Assembly (NCBI GenBank): GCA_946486375.1
Contig: CAMLTW010000003.1
Span: 184,668 to 248,667, forward strand
Length of the DNA: 64,000 nucleotides
Direction: 5' to 3'
Source of the DNA: an uncultured Rikenellaceae bacterium
Lineage (GTDB): Bacteria; Bacteroidota; Bacteroidia; Bacteroidales; Rikenellaceae
The position numbers and the translations under genes were made by a program. The notes below the pieces were generated by a model, which saw nothing but the letters and a program-made list of their open reading frames with translations, searched no databases and had not been told where the DNA came from. Positions 63,787-64,000 of the stretch are shown one piece after another (the stretch's first letter is position 1; every line of letters begins with the position of its first letter).

Positions 63787-64000
63787 TCAATTTTCCACAA
63801 TCCGGTCGAATTCCGCGGAAATATTGGTATGAGTGAGGTAATCGTAAAGGCTCATCTTCCGGATGGTATAGTAATATTGCCAGTAGTTGCGCAACTCGGT
63901 GACATAGCGGATCACCGCCTCATCCTTTTCCGTCTGGGCGGTGTTGACGTCGGTGACCCCTACGGTTCCGTGGATAAACCGCTCGCGGGTAAGGTCGTAC
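63787..64000 (-). CDS. TolC-type outer-membrane efflux protein, C-terminal fragment
   Basis: Only the last 70 or so codons are in the window; the gene leaves at the right edge. The visible part (YDLTRERFIHGTVGVTDVNT, then EKDEAVIRYVTELRNYWQYYYTIRKMSLYDY) is the typical end of the second TolC helical repeat: QTEKDEAVIRY resembles the QA(L)-rich coiled coil and the aromatic-rich WQYYYTIR tail. It opens the operon tolC-type, fusion protein, two RND pumps. Confidence 0.85.
   Translation of the reverse strand, partial: YDLTRERFIHGTVGVTDVNTAQTEKDEAVIRYVTELRNYWQYYYTIRKMSLYDYLTHTNISAEFDRIVEN

Noticed and set aside
1-64000. CRISPR arrays, tRNA or rRNA genes, insertion sequences
   Set aside because: No regularly spaced repeats, no cloverleaf or rRNA-like stretches and no transposase-like proteins were seen in any part of the window.

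Overview
The window looks like a chromosomal segment of a Bacteroidales bacterium, most likely a Rikenellaceae/Alistipes-type gut anaerobe (inference). The support is: G+C-rich housekeeping genes; lipoproteins with short signal peptides everywhere; Bacteroidota-type promoters (TTTG or TTG, about 19-21 bases, then TAnnTTTG) in front of many genes; no Shine-Dalgarno dependence that I can see; and Bacteroidota families such as DUF3108, DUF3127, DUF4861 and beta-propeller lipoproteins. I found no tRNA, rRNA, CRISPR array, transposase or integrase.

Layout. 1-8830: the end of recG, a DUF3108 protein, then leftward genes for RlmH, a glycosidase-like lipoprotein, dipeptidyl peptidase IV, the membrane pyrophosphatase HppA, TcdA and TatD. 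8863-13858: rightward genes for the radical-SAM protein HydE, a short-chain dehydrogenase, a small membrane protein, and a rhamnose-type set (mutarotase, RhaT, UroD-family protein). 13994-17458: a cold-shock protein, then a two-gene ferredoxin-PAS / SpoIIE-phosphatase module and a secreted C1 peptidase. 17532-25999: HtpG, ComF, lumazine synthase, a TPR protein, RecF-DciA, CysQ-MgsA and a ureohydrolase. 26010-34375: a beta-propeller lipoprotein, a glycosyltransferase, NhaA, two peptidyl-prolyl isomerases, a DUF3127 protein with an SSB-like tail, and two surface polysaccharide-type lipoproteins. 34376-36664: an AT-rich one-gene island with a GHKL ATPase joined to a PD-(D/E)XK-like nuclease, which is the best candidate here for an undescribed (perhaps anti-phage) system. 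36699-40453: an acyl-CoA dehydrogenase with EtfA and EtfB. 40805-48357: pheT-guaA, a YidE-type transporter and a double ABC ATPase. 48386-56320: a leftward run of envelope genes (transglutaminase lipoprotein, signal peptidase I, O-antigen-ligase/TPR protein, thioredoxin-like lipoprotein, two beta-propeller lipoproteins). 56406-64000: a tripartite efflux operon with two RND pumps in tandem, a membrane fusion lipoprotein and the end of a TolC-type gene.

How the genes work together. Most of the window is core metabolism and envelope upkeep. Pyrophosphate-driven ion pumping (HppA) and NhaA both bear on sodium/proton balance. EtfAB with the acyl-CoA dehydrogenase form an electron-transfer set. RecF, DciA and RecG serve DNA replication and repair. 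Accessory interest concentrates in the AT-rich GHKL-nuclease island, the ferredoxin-PAS/phosphatase pair near a lone hydE, the rhamnose-linked UroD-family gene, and the lipoprotein/propeller cluster.

All assignments come from reading the protein and DNA sequence by eye; no database search was run.
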